The notes below the pieces were generated by a model. That model saw only the letters and a program-made list of their open reading frames with translations, was not told the DNA's origin and ran no database searches. The translations under genes were made by a program, and so were the position numbers. From contig NZ_CBVJ010000082.1 of NCBI RefSeq assembly GCF_000513275.1, positions 1-64,000 of the forward strand: DNA of 64,000 nucleotides. Reading direction: 5' to 3'. This DNA is from Paenibacillus gorillae. GTDB taxonomy: Bacteria; Bacillota; Bacilli; Paenibacillales; Paenibacillaceae. Positions 26,813 to 34,957 of this stretch are shown in pieces (the stretch's first letter is position 1; each line of letters starts with the position of its first letter).

Positions 26813-28975
26813 TTAATCGATTTTGAATTTCGCAAGCGAATCTTTCAACTGACGCGATACGCTATCCAGTCGCTCGGACAAATTGACCAAGCCGTTACTA
26901 ATGCTAAGCTGCTCTGTGCTTAGTGATGCCACTTCCTCCGATGTAGCCGAAGACTGCTGGGCAACGGCGCTGACATTCGTCATCGCTTCGCTAAGCACCG
27001 ACTGCGATTGATCCAACATGCCGATCGATCCTGTGACGGAATCAAGCTTTTGAACAAATTGTCCCATTTGTCCTTGTACAGTCAAGAAGATTTGATTGGC
27101 TTCCTTAACGGAACCGATCTGTTCTTGGAACAACGGATACGCCTCAGACAGCACTTGAACAGTCTCCTCGATTTCACCGCTGATTCTTTCCGTAATTTGA
27201 GCAACGACGTCGATCGATTGACGCGACTGGTCTGCCAGCTTGCGAATTTCGTCGGCAACAACCATAAAGCCTTTGCCAGCCGCACCTGCACGAGCCGCTT
27301 CAATTGTCGCATTTAGTGAAAGAATATTCGTCTGCTTCGTCAGGTTATTCAGCACATCGAGAATTTTAACAATAGAGCCTGTGCTTTCTTTCAGACTATC
27401 AACCTTCTCGACCATCGAACGAGTCATTTCCTCAGTCATACCGGTCTTCTCAATGAGGACACCCATATAAGCCGTACCTTGCTGACTGGCTTTCTCGACA
27501 TCTCCCGCGGATTCGACCATTTCCCCATTCGCGTCCATTACGGTGCGCATCTGCTCATTAATGTTGCCAGTGAGATCGCTTCCTCTTTCCGCCTCAACAG
27601 CAAGGCTGCTCGCGCCGTTAGCAATTTCCTCCGTCGCGATCGATATTTCTCTCGCTGAAATTGCCGTCTTTTTCGATGCGTCAGTCAATTCGCTTGCAGT
27701 AGCCAGCACCTCTTCCGCCGACAACGTCGTTTGCTTCGCAAGCGCCGTAATTTGCGTCATCATTTTATTGAAGCTATCGCCGAGCTGTCCAATTTCGTCC
27801 TGACGTTTCTTGAACGCGGAACGAACGGTCAGATTGCCTCTTTCCCCTTCATTCATCAGGTTCCGCAGTTGGACCAGCGGAAGGGCAATCGTACGAATGA
27901 CGAGCAAGCCAATCGCGATAGCGAGTACTGCAGCCAACGCGACAGTAATCCAAGTCATTTTATTGATAATCGCAGCGTCCTTAACCAGCTCTTTCACTGG
28001 AATTGTTCCGACCAGCTTCCAGTTCATCGATTTAAATTGTGCATAAGCTGCCAGTACGTCTTCACCCGAAGTTGACTTCAATTTCAACGAATCATTCTCC
28101 GAGGCAGGCAGAGTAATATTTTGCGGTTTGCCGATCAGGCTGGCATCACTGTTTGCAATATAATTGTTCTTCTCGTCTACAATCGAGATCTGACTGCCTT
28201 CGCCAAGCTGAATATCGCCATACTGCTCTTGAATACGGTCGAGACTAATTTCAAGCAAAATCATATAACGTGCTTTGCTCAAGTTGCTGTCATTCATCAG
28301 ACGCCCCAAGCCGATCGTCGCCTGCTTATCTCCCGTTCCGAAGCCGCCAGGCTGCGTCTCGACCCAATAGGTTCTGCCTTTCTGCTCTTGTATCGCTTTG
28401 AACCATTCGCTGCCAACCATAGCTTCCGCAGCTGAAGCGCTTGCACTTCCTGCCGTTACAAGTTTTACCTTTGGATCTACCGGGAACAAATATACGCCGA
28501 GAATAGCGTCATTGCCCATTACGTAATTTTGCAGCTTGTCCCCAAGCTCTTTAACGCCTTCAAATGTCGTGTAGTCATCCTTACTCTCCGCTATTTTATC
28601 AGCGATCTTGTGGAAGTCTTTGTCGATCAAAATTTGCATCGAGATATCTTCATACGTTTTAAAAATCGTATTTAAATTATCAGCTGCTTGAATGATCGTC
28701 TGATAGCTGGCTTCCGATACCTTGCGTTCTACAATTTTCTTCGATTGTGCGTAGGCCAATTGACCCACTACCAGCACGCACGCGATGATGCTGATAAAAA
28801 TAATAAAAAACAGCTTCATCCCTACCGACTTAACAGGATTCGTAAGTTTTGTCTCTTTCAGTGCATTAATACCAGACTTGGCAAGACTAACTCCCTTGCC
28901 TCCTATTGTTTGCGCTTTCAAACTGCTGGTAGAAGTCGGATCTTTCTCTTTGTTCTTCTTCCCCACTTTTTTCAA
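26813..28975 (-). CDS. methyl-accepting chemotaxis protein
   Basis: A transmembrane chemoreceptor of about 720 residues: first membrane helix (about 57-78), a periplasmic-type dCache sensor region (about 80-330), a second helix near 343-365, HAMP (about 366-420), and the coiled-coil signalling domain. Its hairpin tip reads [21 protein letters not shown] near 585. The start is unusual. TTG 28975 has AAAGGCGGTG 7 nt upstream and is preferred; a further TTG at 29014 precedes that site. The N-terminus is a polar stretch of about 55 residues before the first helix, longer than typical. The ligand is unknown, and no che genes are nearby. Confidence 0.88.
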   Translation of the reverse strand: MKKVGKKNKEKDPTSTSSLKAQTIGGKGVSLAKSGINALKETKLTNPVKSVGMKLFFIIFISIIACVLVVGQLAYAQSKKIVERKVSEASYQTIIQAADNLNTIFKTYEDISMQILIDKDFHKIADKIAESKDDYTTFEGVKELGDKLQNYVMGNDAILGVYLFPVDPKVKLVTAGSASASAAEAMVGSEWFKAIQEQKGRTYWVETQPGGFGTGDKQATIGLGRLMNDSNLSKARYMILLEISLDRIQEQYGDIQLGEGSQISIVDEKNNYIANSDASLIGKPQNITLPASENDSLKLKSTSGEDVLAAYAQFKSMNWKLVGTIPVKELVKDAAIINKMTWITVALAAVLAIAIGLLVIRTIALPLVQLRNLMNEGERGNLTVRSAFKKRQDEIGQLGDSFNKMMTQITALAKQTTLSAEEVLATASELTDASKKTAISAREISIATEEIANGASSLAVEAERGSDLTGNINEQMRTVMDANGEMVESAGDVEKASQQGTAYMGVLIEKTGMTEEMTRSMVEKVDSLKESTGSIVKILDVLNNLTKQTNILSLNATIEAARAGAAGKGFMVVADEIRKLADQSRQSIDVVAQITERISGEIEETVQVLSEAYPLFQEQIGSVKEANQIFLTVQGQMGQFVQKLDSVTGSIGMLDQSQSVLSEAMTNVSAVAQQSSATSEEVASLSTEQLSISNGLVNLSERLDSVSRQLKDSLAKFKID

Positions 28976-29068
28976 TGGAAGACACCGCCTTTGTACGATT
29001 GTCGTTGTGTGCAATTGATGATGTAGCCCTCATTTGCGGTTAGTTCTTTCACCCTATTATGTATGGTT

Positions 29069-29107
29069 ATATAACCCTATTATTTTATATCGGTCAACAA
29101 TTGTCAA
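29069..29107 (-). promoter_or_regulatory. predicted promoter(s) of the chemoreceptor gene
   Basis: On the minus strand TTGACC (29097-29092) and TTATAT (29074-29069) are 17 bp apart. A second, overlapping pair, TTGACA (29107-29102) with AATAAT (29084-29079), has the same spacing. The -10 region includes the palindrome GGTTATATAACC. Confidence 0.45.
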
Positions 29108-29156
29108 TTCATAATATGTAACGCGGTCTGTTATGCCGGAATTCGACAGTATTTAT

Positions 29157-29182
29157 AAAAAAAGAGAGGCTTTCACCTCTCT
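29157..29182 (-). terminator. terminator-like hairpin without an upstream gene
   Basis: AGAGAGG (29163-29169) pairs with CCTCTCT (29176-29182) around a 6-nt loop, and the minus strand continues with TTTTTTT. No gene on the minus strand lies between it and the trhP2 terminator at 30122-30150, only A and B elements. It therefore points to an unannotated short transcript or a relic. Confidence 0.6.
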
Positions 29183-29273
29183 GGTTAGTTTATATGCGTC
29201 ATTATTAGGAATTGTTGCGCGCTATATGTCGGTCTGTGGTTGCAAACCCGGGATCGGTTTAGCGAAACCGGGA

Positions 29274-29385
29274 TCGCTGCGCGTTTCGGTTCATGCTGCT
29301 ATTCTTGATTCCATTGTCCCATCGCTTTCACGATGTTAATGGATAGAATCTTCAAAAAATCAGCCTGAACTCGAAACACTCCGCT
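29274..29385 (+). repeat. dispersed palindromic element A, copy A1
   Basis: About 112 bp folding end to end. The outer arms GTTTCGGTTCATGCTG and CAGCCTGAACTCGAAAC are complementary apart from bulges. An inner stem GATTCCATT/AATGGATAGAATC encloses the apical CATCG-CTTTCA-CGATG hairpin. It is the first of three tandem copies. No T-run follows, so it is not a simple terminator. Confidence 0.88.
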
Positions 29386-29415
29386 TCCCCTGCCTGCCCC
29401 ACACGTACCCCGGGG

Positions 29416-29527
29416 TCGCTGCGCTTTTCGGTGCATGGTGCCATTCTTGATTCCATTGTCCCATCGCTTTCACGATGTTAATGGATAGAATCTTCAAAAA
29501 ATCAGCCTGAACTCGAAACACTCCGCT
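29416..29527 (+). repeat. dispersed palindromic element A, copy A2
   Basis: Nearly identical to A1 and starting 142 bp after it, with the flanking TTCCCCTGCCTGCCCC also repeated. This indicates a recent tandem duplication of element plus flank. Confidence 0.88.
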
Positions 29528-29560
29528 TCCCCTGCCTGCCCCGCACCATACCCCGGGGTA

Positions 29561-29671
29561 GCTTCGCGTTTCGGTTCATGGTGCCGTTCTCCATTCCATT
29601 GACTCATCGCTTTTACGATAAATAATGGATAGAATCTTCGAAATGTCACCCTGAACTCAATACGCTACGTT
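29561..29671 (+). repeat. dispersed palindromic element A, copy A3 (diverged)
   Basis: The third tandem copy, starting 145 bp after A2. The apex is CATCG-CTTTTA-CGATA and the right arm ends CTGAACTCAATACGC, so it is more diverged than A1 and A2. Element B1 begins 32 bp downstream. Confidence 0.82.
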
Positions 29672-29702
29672 CCCCTGCCTGCCCGAAACCTTAGACACAA
29701 CT

Positions 29703-29892
29703 AATCAAAATGTAAAAATACATGTTGTCAGGCGGTTTTTCGGCGATTTAGCGCATCAAAATGTAAAAGTGCAGGTTGATGCGTCCAAAAAGCCTCGATA
29801 GAGCCCAATTGAGAGATTTCAAATGTACTTATACATTTTGATAGCATTTTTCAGCCGAATTAAGCTGATCAACATGTACTTTTGCATTTTGT
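29703..29892 (+). repeat. dispersed element B, copy B1
   Basis: Motif copies: forward at about 29705-29727 and 29756-29778, inverted at 29821-29841 and 29872-29892. The outer pair and the inner pair can each base-pair, giving a long two-tier palindrome. The rest of 29183-30120 holds only the A copies and unique A/T-rich DNA, and I see no gene in it. Confidence 0.85.
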
Positions 29893-30121
29893 TCACCAGT
29901 TAGCACAGGAGCTAACGTAAATAAGCTAGTTAAGTTCACCTTTACCCTACATCCCGCGTAGATTCCATCAGTTATGCCAAAAGAAGCTATAACGGACGGG
30001 GTTCGACCATCGACGTGCGGCCGAGCACAATATGCTGCGATGACACAACCGATGACATCACCCCATGCACCGGGTTACTCATCAGCCCAGTAAGTAAACC
30101 TCTGGTTACTCTAAAAGCACG

Positions 30122-30150
30122 AAAAGAGAGGGGACATCCCCCTCTCTTTC
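30122..30150 (-). terminator. terminator after trhP2
   Basis: AAAGAGAGGGG (30123-30133) pairs perfectly with CCCCTCTCTTT (30139-30149) across a 5-nt loop; TTTTCG follows on the minus strand. It begins 5 bp after the stop codon. Confidence 0.9.
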
Positions 30151-30154
30151 GGCC

Positions 30155-31417
30155 TTACTTTTTAGAAATCCTTTTACGCATCAGGTCCATTGGCTTCACC
30201 GGCTGCGCCGTTTGTATGCGGATCAACTGCAGCGGGTGGCGAGCTGCATCCAGCACCTTGCCTTCGGAATCGGTAATTTCACCGACCGTCTGTTTAAAGA
30301 AGCGGCCGCCGGGTCCGACAAACTCGACTTCCTGACCTGGCTTGAAGTGATTCCGCTGTTGAATGACAGCGATGCCGCTTGCCTCGTCATATTCCAGCAC
30401 GACACCCGCAAAATCATACGGCGCGGCTTTTTCTTCCGGCTCGTAAATATGATCCTCCGCACCCGGAGTGTCCAGGAAAAAGCCGGTATTCAGCGGACGA
30501 TTGGCCGCCTTGTTAATTTCCTCCACCCATTCCGGCTTCAATACGTAGCCTTCCGGGTCTTCGAAGTAGGCATCGATTGCTTGGCGATAGGCATTGACGA
30601 CAGTCGCTACATAATGAAGGCTTTTCATCCGGCCTTCGATTTTGAAGCTATCCACGCCAACCTCAATCAGCTCCGGCATGTAATCAATCATGCATAAATC
30701 TTTGGAGCCCATCGTGAATGGATCGGCTTCTTCGTCATAAAGCTGCTCTTCATCCACATGCAGATCGTATTTCCACCGGCAGGACTGGCAGCAGCCCCCG
30801 CGGTTCGAATCCCGATCGGTAAAATGGTTGCTCAGCACGCAACGTCCTGAGAAGGAGGAGCACATTGCGCCATGAATAAACGCTTCAATCTCAATATCGA
30901 CACGCGCCTTAATTTCGGCAATTTCCGCAAAGCTCGTCTCGCGTCCAAGCACGACGCGGGGCAAGCCCTCCTCTTTCCAAAACTGGACAGCCTGCCAGTT
31001 CAGTGTGGATTGCTGCGTGCTGAGATGTACTTCAAGACCTGGAGCCACGCGCTGCGCCGTCTCGATGATGATAGGGTCCGCCGCGATAATCGCTGCGATA
31101 CCAACCTCCTCAAGCTTTTGCAAGTAATACTCCAGCCCATCGATATCTTCATCATGAGCATAGATATTGGTCGCAACAAAAACCTTGGAACCATATGTTT
31201 TGGCGAATTCCACGCCTTCCTTCATTTCCTCAAAGCTGAAATTGCCGGCATTGGAACGGAGGCCGTACTTTTGTCCGCCGATATAGACCGCGTCCGCTCC
31301 GTAATGGACGGCAAACTTCAGCTTCTCCAGATTGCCCGCCGGCGCGAGCAGCTCAGGACGGTCAAGCCGATTTCTTTTGCCCTTGTAACGCGGTATCGTT
31401 TGCTCTGCTGTTGTCAT
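30155..31417 (-). CDS. trhP2: U32-family protein, tRNA 5-hydroxyuridine synthesis (TrhP2/YrrO-like)
   Basis: A 420-residue member of the U32 'peptidase' family, now linked to prephenate-dependent hydroxylation of tRNA uridine-34. It has the family start RPELLAPAGNLEKLKFAVHYGADAVY (in part, residues 19-38), the signature EAFIHGAMCSSFSGRCVLSN near 180, and a Cys cluster GGCCQSCRW near 212 expected to bind an Fe-S cluster. A C-terminal domain is added after residue 330. Length and order (mltG, trhP1, trhP2) match B. subtilis yrrL, yrrN, yrrO. ATG 31417 lies 24 bp after trhP1. Protease activity is not expected. Confidence 0.88.
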   Translation of the reverse strand: MTTAEQTIPRYKGKRNRLDRPELLAPAGNLEKLKFAVHYGADAVYIGGQKYGLRSNAGNFSFEEMKEGVEFAKTYGSKVFVATNIYAHDEDIDGLEYYLQKLEEVGIAAIIAADPIIIETAQRVAPGLEVHLSTQQSTLNWQAVQFWKEEGLPRVVLGRETSFAEIAEIKARVDIEIEAFIHGAMCSSFSGRCVLSNHFTDRDSNRGGCCQSCRWKYDLHVDEEQLYDEEADPFTMGSKDLCMIDYMPELIEVGVDSFKIEGRMKSLHYVATVVNAYRQAIDAYFEDPEGYVLKPEWVEEINKAANRPLNTGFFLDTPGAEDHIYEPEEKAAPYDFAGVVLEYDEASGIAVIQQRNHFKPGQEVEFVGPGGRFFKQTVGEITDSEGKVLDAARHPLQLIRIQTAQPVKPMDLMRKRISKK

Positions 31418-31441
31418 CGTTACTGCACACCTCCTGATCCA

Positions 31442-32374
31442 TTAATACACTTGCTCTTTGTAGAAAAAACCATAGCTTAGCTCGCGGTTCGGGTCCTGCA
31501 CCGCTTTGATCCCGTCCAGCCACTCTTCCTGGAAAGCGTACGCTTCAGGATCGGCCATATAAGCATCGATTGCCTGACGATAAGCCCGGACAACGGCTTC
31601 ATTGTATTCGATCGACTTCATTACACCTTCAATTTTCAAGCTATCGACACCGACCTCTAGAAGCTCATGCACATTTTCGAGCATGCACAGATCGTCAGAG
31701 CTCATTATATGCGTGCCGTTCGCGTCCTCATAGATCGGATAACGTTCGCCCGGTCGCTCATCCTCAGTCAAATAAAGCCCGCGGTGATGATCGAGCTGTT
31801 CAAGCCGTCCCGAATCCTGCTGATGATCCAGGTAGCTGTTGACGAGGGAACGTTTGGAATGATAAATATTCGTAATCCCGTGAACCTGCACCTCAAGCTG
31901 CAGCTTCGTGGCCGATTTCATCTCGATAATCTGATCCATATTCAGCTCGCGGGCAAGCACGAACCGGGTAGCGCCTCTCCGCCCCCAATATTCGGCAGTT
32001 CGATAATTCGTCGACGTCATCTCCGCATTCCAATGAAGCGGAATATGCGGCGCTTCGGCGCGCACCGTCATCAATACAGCCGGTTCGCCAAAGACGATAC
32101 CGTTGACGCCAGCTTCGGACAAGCTTCGAACGTAGCCTGGCAGCGAATCCAGTACGTTATTGTCCATCAAATTGTTGAGCGACACATAGATGTTGACGCC
32201 TCGAGGCGCAGCCAGCTTAACAGCTTCGGCTATCGCCGCCGGATCAAAATCGCCGCCTAGACGCATGCCATAGCGGGCTTCCCCAATGACGAAAGCGTCG
32301 GCACCGGCGTCCATCAATCGCTTCAGCTCTTCGATGGAACCGGCTGTAGTCAGCAATTCAGGCTTGTATGTCAT
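31442..32374 (-). CDS. trhP1: U32-family protein, tRNA 5-hydroxyuridine synthesis (TrhP1/YrrN-like)
   Basis: A 310-residue U32-family protein, shorter than TrhP2 and missing its C-terminal domain. PELLTTAGSIEELKRLMDAGADAF (residues 4-27, in part) opens the barrel; LQVHGITNIYHSKRSLVNSY near 165 replaces the Cys-rich signature, and DLCMLENVHELLEVGVDSLKIEG follows. In B. subtilis the two U32 proteins act together with TrmR (YrrM) to make 5-methoxyuridine. The trmR gene, which lies directly upstream there, is absent here; mltG ends 15 bp before this start. Confidence 0.86.
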   Translation of the reverse strand: MTYKPELLTTAGSIEELKRLMDAGADAFVIGEARYGMRLGGDFDPAAIAEAVKLAAPRGVNIYVSLNNLMDNNVLDSLPGYVRSLSEAGVNGIVFGEPAVLMTVRAEAPHIPLHWNAEMTSTNYRTAEYWGRRGATRFVLARELNMDQIIEMKSATKLQLEVQVHGITNIYHSKRSLVNSYLDHQQDSGRLEQLDHHRGLYLTEDERPGERYPIYEDANGTHIMSSDDLCMLENVHELLEVGVDSLKIEGVMKSIEYNEAVVRAYRQAIDAYMADPEAYAFQEEWLDGIKAVQDPNRELSYGFFYKEQVY

Positions 32375-32388
32375 GGCCTTAACTCTCC

Positions 32389-33480
32389 TTACTTGGCAGT
32401 CTTGTTGCTTTTCTCAATGTTGCGCAAATGCTCTTTATAGGTAACGGCGAACAAATGGGTTTGCGAGCCGTCCTTTTTCGTTACGTAATAGTAATAGTCG
32501 GTTTTTTCAGGATAAAGGGCAGCCTGAATGGAAGCCAAGCTCGGGTTCGCAATTGGACCCGGCGGCAAGCCTTTCACTTTGTAAGTGTTATAAGGGCTCT
32601 CTACCTGCAGGTCTTTCTCCATCAGTCTTTCTTTCGGCTTATCAAGCAGATATTGGACCGTTGCATCAATTTGCAGCGGCATCCCTTTCTCTAGCCGGTT
32701 GCGGATAATGCCAGAGACGACTGCCCGCTCTTCTTTCACGACAACTTCCCGCTCTACAAGCGATGCAATCGTCAATAACTGATGCAGCGTCAGCTTCCGC
32801 TCTGCAAGCACGTCTTCCCATCCCTCAGGCAGCTGTGCAAGCTTTTTGTCCAGCTCCGTAATCATACGCTGCAAAATATCAGCCTCTGTACTGCCTATTT
32901 TCAGCTCATACGTCTCAGGGAATAAATATCCTTCCAAACGGTGATGCAGCTTGGCGTCATCCGGTATGGAACGAACAGCTTCCGCATCGCCCCATGTCGT
33001 TTGCTTCTCTGCAAGATCCATGAATACGTTTTTGTCGATCAGTTTATCCTGAGACAGCTTGTCAGCAATTTGAAGCAAAGTAAAGCCTTCTGGAATCGTA
33101 AACTTAATCATTTTCTCGGCAACGGTTTCCCCGCTGTTCAGCTTGGCGATAATTTCATCGTTCTTCATACCAGGCTTCAACTCATAAATGCCAGCTTGAA
33201 AACGGGATCCTTCTTTTTTCAGCTTCAAATAATATTTAAAGAGAAAGGAATTTTTAATGATACCCTGTTCCTCCAGCACATCGGCTACTGCAAATGCGGA
33301 AGATCCTTTCTTAATTTCAATTTCCTTTACCTCGCCGGCAGACGTTGGTTTAAGACCGATCCATACATATAAAGATACGCTGCCTGCACCGATGAGCATA
33401 ATGCTTAACAAACTAATAACGACCCACATGCCAATGCGTGCCGGTCTTGGTCCGGATGAAGAACGTGCGGATTGATTCAA
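32389..33480 (-). CDS. mltG: endolytic murein transglycosylase MltG
   Basis: MltG (YceG-like) cleaves nascent glycan strands and limits their length. The 363 residues begin with a basic cytoplasmic tail and one membrane helix (about 18-42), then a LysM-like region (KEIEIKKGSSAFAVADVLEEQ in part, near 55). The catalytic domain follows, with the essential glutamate in ASLVEREVVVKEERA near 245 and GMPLQIDATVQYLL near 270. It ends in YVTKKDGSQTHLFAVTYKEH, a strongly conserved tail. ATG 33480 lies 116 bp after the yrzB-like gene and is preceded by GGAGGAAGCTTAG. Confidence 0.95.
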   Translation of the reverse strand: MNQSARSSSGPRPARIGMWVVISLLSIMLIGAGSVSLYVWIGLKPTSAGEVKEIEIKKGSSAFAVADVLEEQGIIKNSFLFKYYLKLKKEGSRFQAGIYELKPGMKNDEIIAKLNSGETVAEKMIKFTIPEGFTLLQIADKLSQDKLIDKNVFMDLAEKQTTWGDAEAVRSIPDDAKLHHRLEGYLFPETYELKIGSTEADILQRMITELDKKLAQLPEGWEDVLAERKLTLHQLLTIASLVEREVVVKEERAVVSGIIRNRLEKGMPLQIDATVQYLLDKPKERLMEKDLQVESPYNTYKVKGLPPGPIANPSLASIQAALYPEKTDYYYYVTKKDGSQTHLFAVTYKEHLRNIEKSNKTAK

Positions 33481-33546
33481 CCTAAGCTTCCTCCTAAACG
33501 ACGGTATTTTTATTCATTACTAGTAATTATTAATCTTCTTCTCGCG

Positions 33547-33571
33547 AAAAAGAGCGGTGTGAGCCGCTCTT
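33547..33571 (-). terminator. terminator between yrzB-like gene and mltG
   Basis: AAGAGCGG (33550-33557) and CCGCTCTT (33564-33571) form an 8-bp stem with a 6-nt loop, followed by TTTTTCG on the minus strand. It separates the alaS-ruvX cluster from mltG, at least partly. Confidence 0.82.
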
Positions 33572-33596
33572 CATCACTGGTTATCCAATTGTTGCA

Positions 33597-33905
33597 TTAA
33601 GGCATTTCGTCGCCTGCAAAAAGCAGGTCATCGTAGGCCTCAGCCGCAAGCTCCCATTCCTCGTCATCCTCGATTGTCTCCAGCTGCGGTTCGCCGCTAT
33701 CCGACAAAATGACACGGAACAGCTCGACTTCCTGCTCCTTGGCCATCGCTGCGGATTGCAGCGAAGCATAAACATGAGGTCCAAGTTGAAATTCCGCCTT
33801 AATCTCATACACTTCGGGGCGGCCGTCTTCAGCGACGAGTTCAATCTCGTTGCCGAACGTTTCCTTCAGCCGTTCCAGAGGTACGGGGACGAGATTATCA
33901 TTCAT
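33597..33905 (-). CDS. DUF1292 acidic protein (YrzB-like), second copy
   Basis: A 102-residue acidic protein of the DUF1292 family. It shows the family pattern of a basic-to-acidic beta-rich domain ending ETIEDDEEWELAAEAYDDLL. Start ATG 33905 overlaps the stop of the preceding paralogue by 1 nt. The two neighbours share the ETFN/EEW region but differ elsewhere, so this is an old tandem duplication or an independent member. Function unknown. It lies in the conserved cluster with ruvX, ireB and alaS. Confidence 0.85.
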   Translation of the reverse strand: MNDNLVPVPLERLKETFGNEIELVAEDGRPEVYEIKAEFQLGPHVYASLQSAAMAKEQEVELFRVILSDSGEPQLETIEDDEEWELAAEAYDDLLFAGDEMP

Positions 33906-34213
33906 TAATTGTCTTCCTCCATCTCGCCAAGCAGCGTGTTAAACGTCTCCTCAACGATGTTCCATTCTTCTTCGTCTTCGATCGTGTACAGCTTCAGATC
34001 GTCGCCGTCTTCCTCGTAACGGAAAGCATAGACTTCGTCTTCCTCTTCATTCTCACTAGAGAGCGGAACAACCATCATATATTTCGAATCAGAGCCGTCT
34101 ACTTCGAACTTCATGATGACTTCGAATTCTTCTTCGTTGCCGTCTTCATCCGGAATATAAATAATTTCCGGTTCTTCAAACTGCATGTCCTCGTTTGTCA
34201 TCTTAACCCTCAC
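33905..34213 (-). CDS. yrzB: DUF1292 acidic protein (YrzB-like), first copy
   Basis: A 102-residue, very acidic protein ([20 protein letters not shown]) of the DUF1292 family. It has the family signature [17 protein letters not shown] near residue 18 and ends [19 protein letters not shown]. It overlaps ruvX by 4 nt, as yrzB follows yrrK in Bacilli. Molecular function is not established. The position makes it the orthologue-like copy, and the one after it the extra. Confidence 0.87.
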   Translation of the reverse strand: MRVKMTNEDMQFEEPEIIYIPDEDGNEEEFEVIMKFEVDGSDSKYMMVVPLSSENEEEDEVYAFRYEEDGDDLKLYTIEDEEEWNIVEETFNTLLGEMEEDN

Positions 34214-34626
34214 CTTTTCGTTTTAGAATCGAGATAATTTTGCAAAATGAGCGTGGCCGCCATTTTGTCCACGACAAGCTTCCGCTTTTTCCGGCTAACG
34301 TCCGCTTCAATCAACGTTCGTTCAGCGGATACAGTCGTCAGCCGTTCATCCCAAAGGTGAACAGGCAAGTTCAACCGCGTCTGCAACTGCTCTGCGAATG
34401 CAATGCTTATTTCGCCGCGCGGCCCGATCGTATTGTTCATATTTTTCGGCAGCCCCACGACGATCTCCGTTACTTCGTATTCTTTCACCAGCTCAGCGAT
34501 CCGCTCCACCTCGCCGCCGTCCCTGCGCTTGTGAACAACTTCTTTCCCCTGCGCAGTCCAGCCGAACGCGTCGCTAATCGCGACGCCGATGTTGCGGTCG
34601 CCGTAATCCAATCCCATTGTTCTCAT
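34210..34626 (-). CDS. ruvX: Holliday-junction resolvase-like / pre-16S rRNA nuclease RuvX (YqgF)
   Basis: A 138-residue RNase H-fold nuclease. The first catalytic aspartate is in [13 protein letters not shown] near residue 7, a conserved [14 protein letters not shown] lies near 58, [12 protein letters not shown] near 97 carries the second acidic residue, and [15 protein letters not shown] near 119 supplies the last. Known roles of the family are 16S rRNA end maturation and possibly recombination. ATG 34626 is used; an in-frame ATG 9 nt later is possible, and neither has a strong Shine-Dalgarno site. Confidence 0.93.
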   Translation of the reverse strand: MRTMGLDYGDRNIGVAISDAFGWTAQGKEVVHKRRDGGEVERIAELVKEYEVTEIVVGLPKNMNNTIGPRGEISIAFAEQLQTRLNLPVHLWDERLTTVSAERTLIEADVSRKKRKLVVDKMAATLILQNYLDSKTKR

Positions 34627-34646
34627 CGCTATGAACCGGCTCCCGA

Positions 34647-34907
34647 CTATTTCTTATTGTTCAAATAGAACCGGACAAGCTCCTCAATGAGTTCATCGCG
34701 TTCTTTTTTGCGAATTAAGCTTCTGGCGTTGTTATGCCGTGGAATATAAGCGGGATCTCCGGATAGCAAGTACCCTACAATCTGATTGATCGGATTATAC
34801 TCCTTCTCCAGAAGCGCTTCATGCACCTTCAGCAAAATGTCTTGTGAGGAAGATTCAACGTCCTCCCCCTTTACACTAAACTTCATCGTATTGTCCATGG
34901 AACTCAT
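34647..34907 (-). CDS. ireB: IreB family regulatory phosphoprotein (YrzL-like)
   Basis: An 86-residue protein. [10 protein letters not shown] at the start and [20 protein letters not shown] near residue 43 are the family hallmark. In enterococci IreB is phosphorylated by the PASTA kinase IreK and modulates antibiotic tolerance; that role is known for the family only. ATG 34907 has GAGGTG 6 nt upstream. A longer reading from GTG 34916 is less likely because family members begin MSS. It is located between alaS and ruvX, as in Bacilli. Confidence 0.9.
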   Translation of the reverse strand: MSSMDNTMKFSVKGEDVESSSQDILLKVHEALLEKEYNPINQIVGYLLSGDPAYIPRHNNARSLIRKKERDELIEELVRFYLNNKK

Positions 34908-34957
34908 CGCCAGCACCTCGCTTCCATCCGCAGTTCTTTTTCCAAATTACAATATTA

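Noticed and set aside
29133..29339. Plus-strand 68-codon frame across the orphan terminator and element A1
   Set aside because: It has no Shine-Dalgarno site and runs through the hairpin and the repeat; not coding.
29274..29671. Element A as ordinary intrinsic terminators
   Set aside because: No T-run follows in either direction, copies occur in tandem, and they lie upstream of genes as often as downstream.
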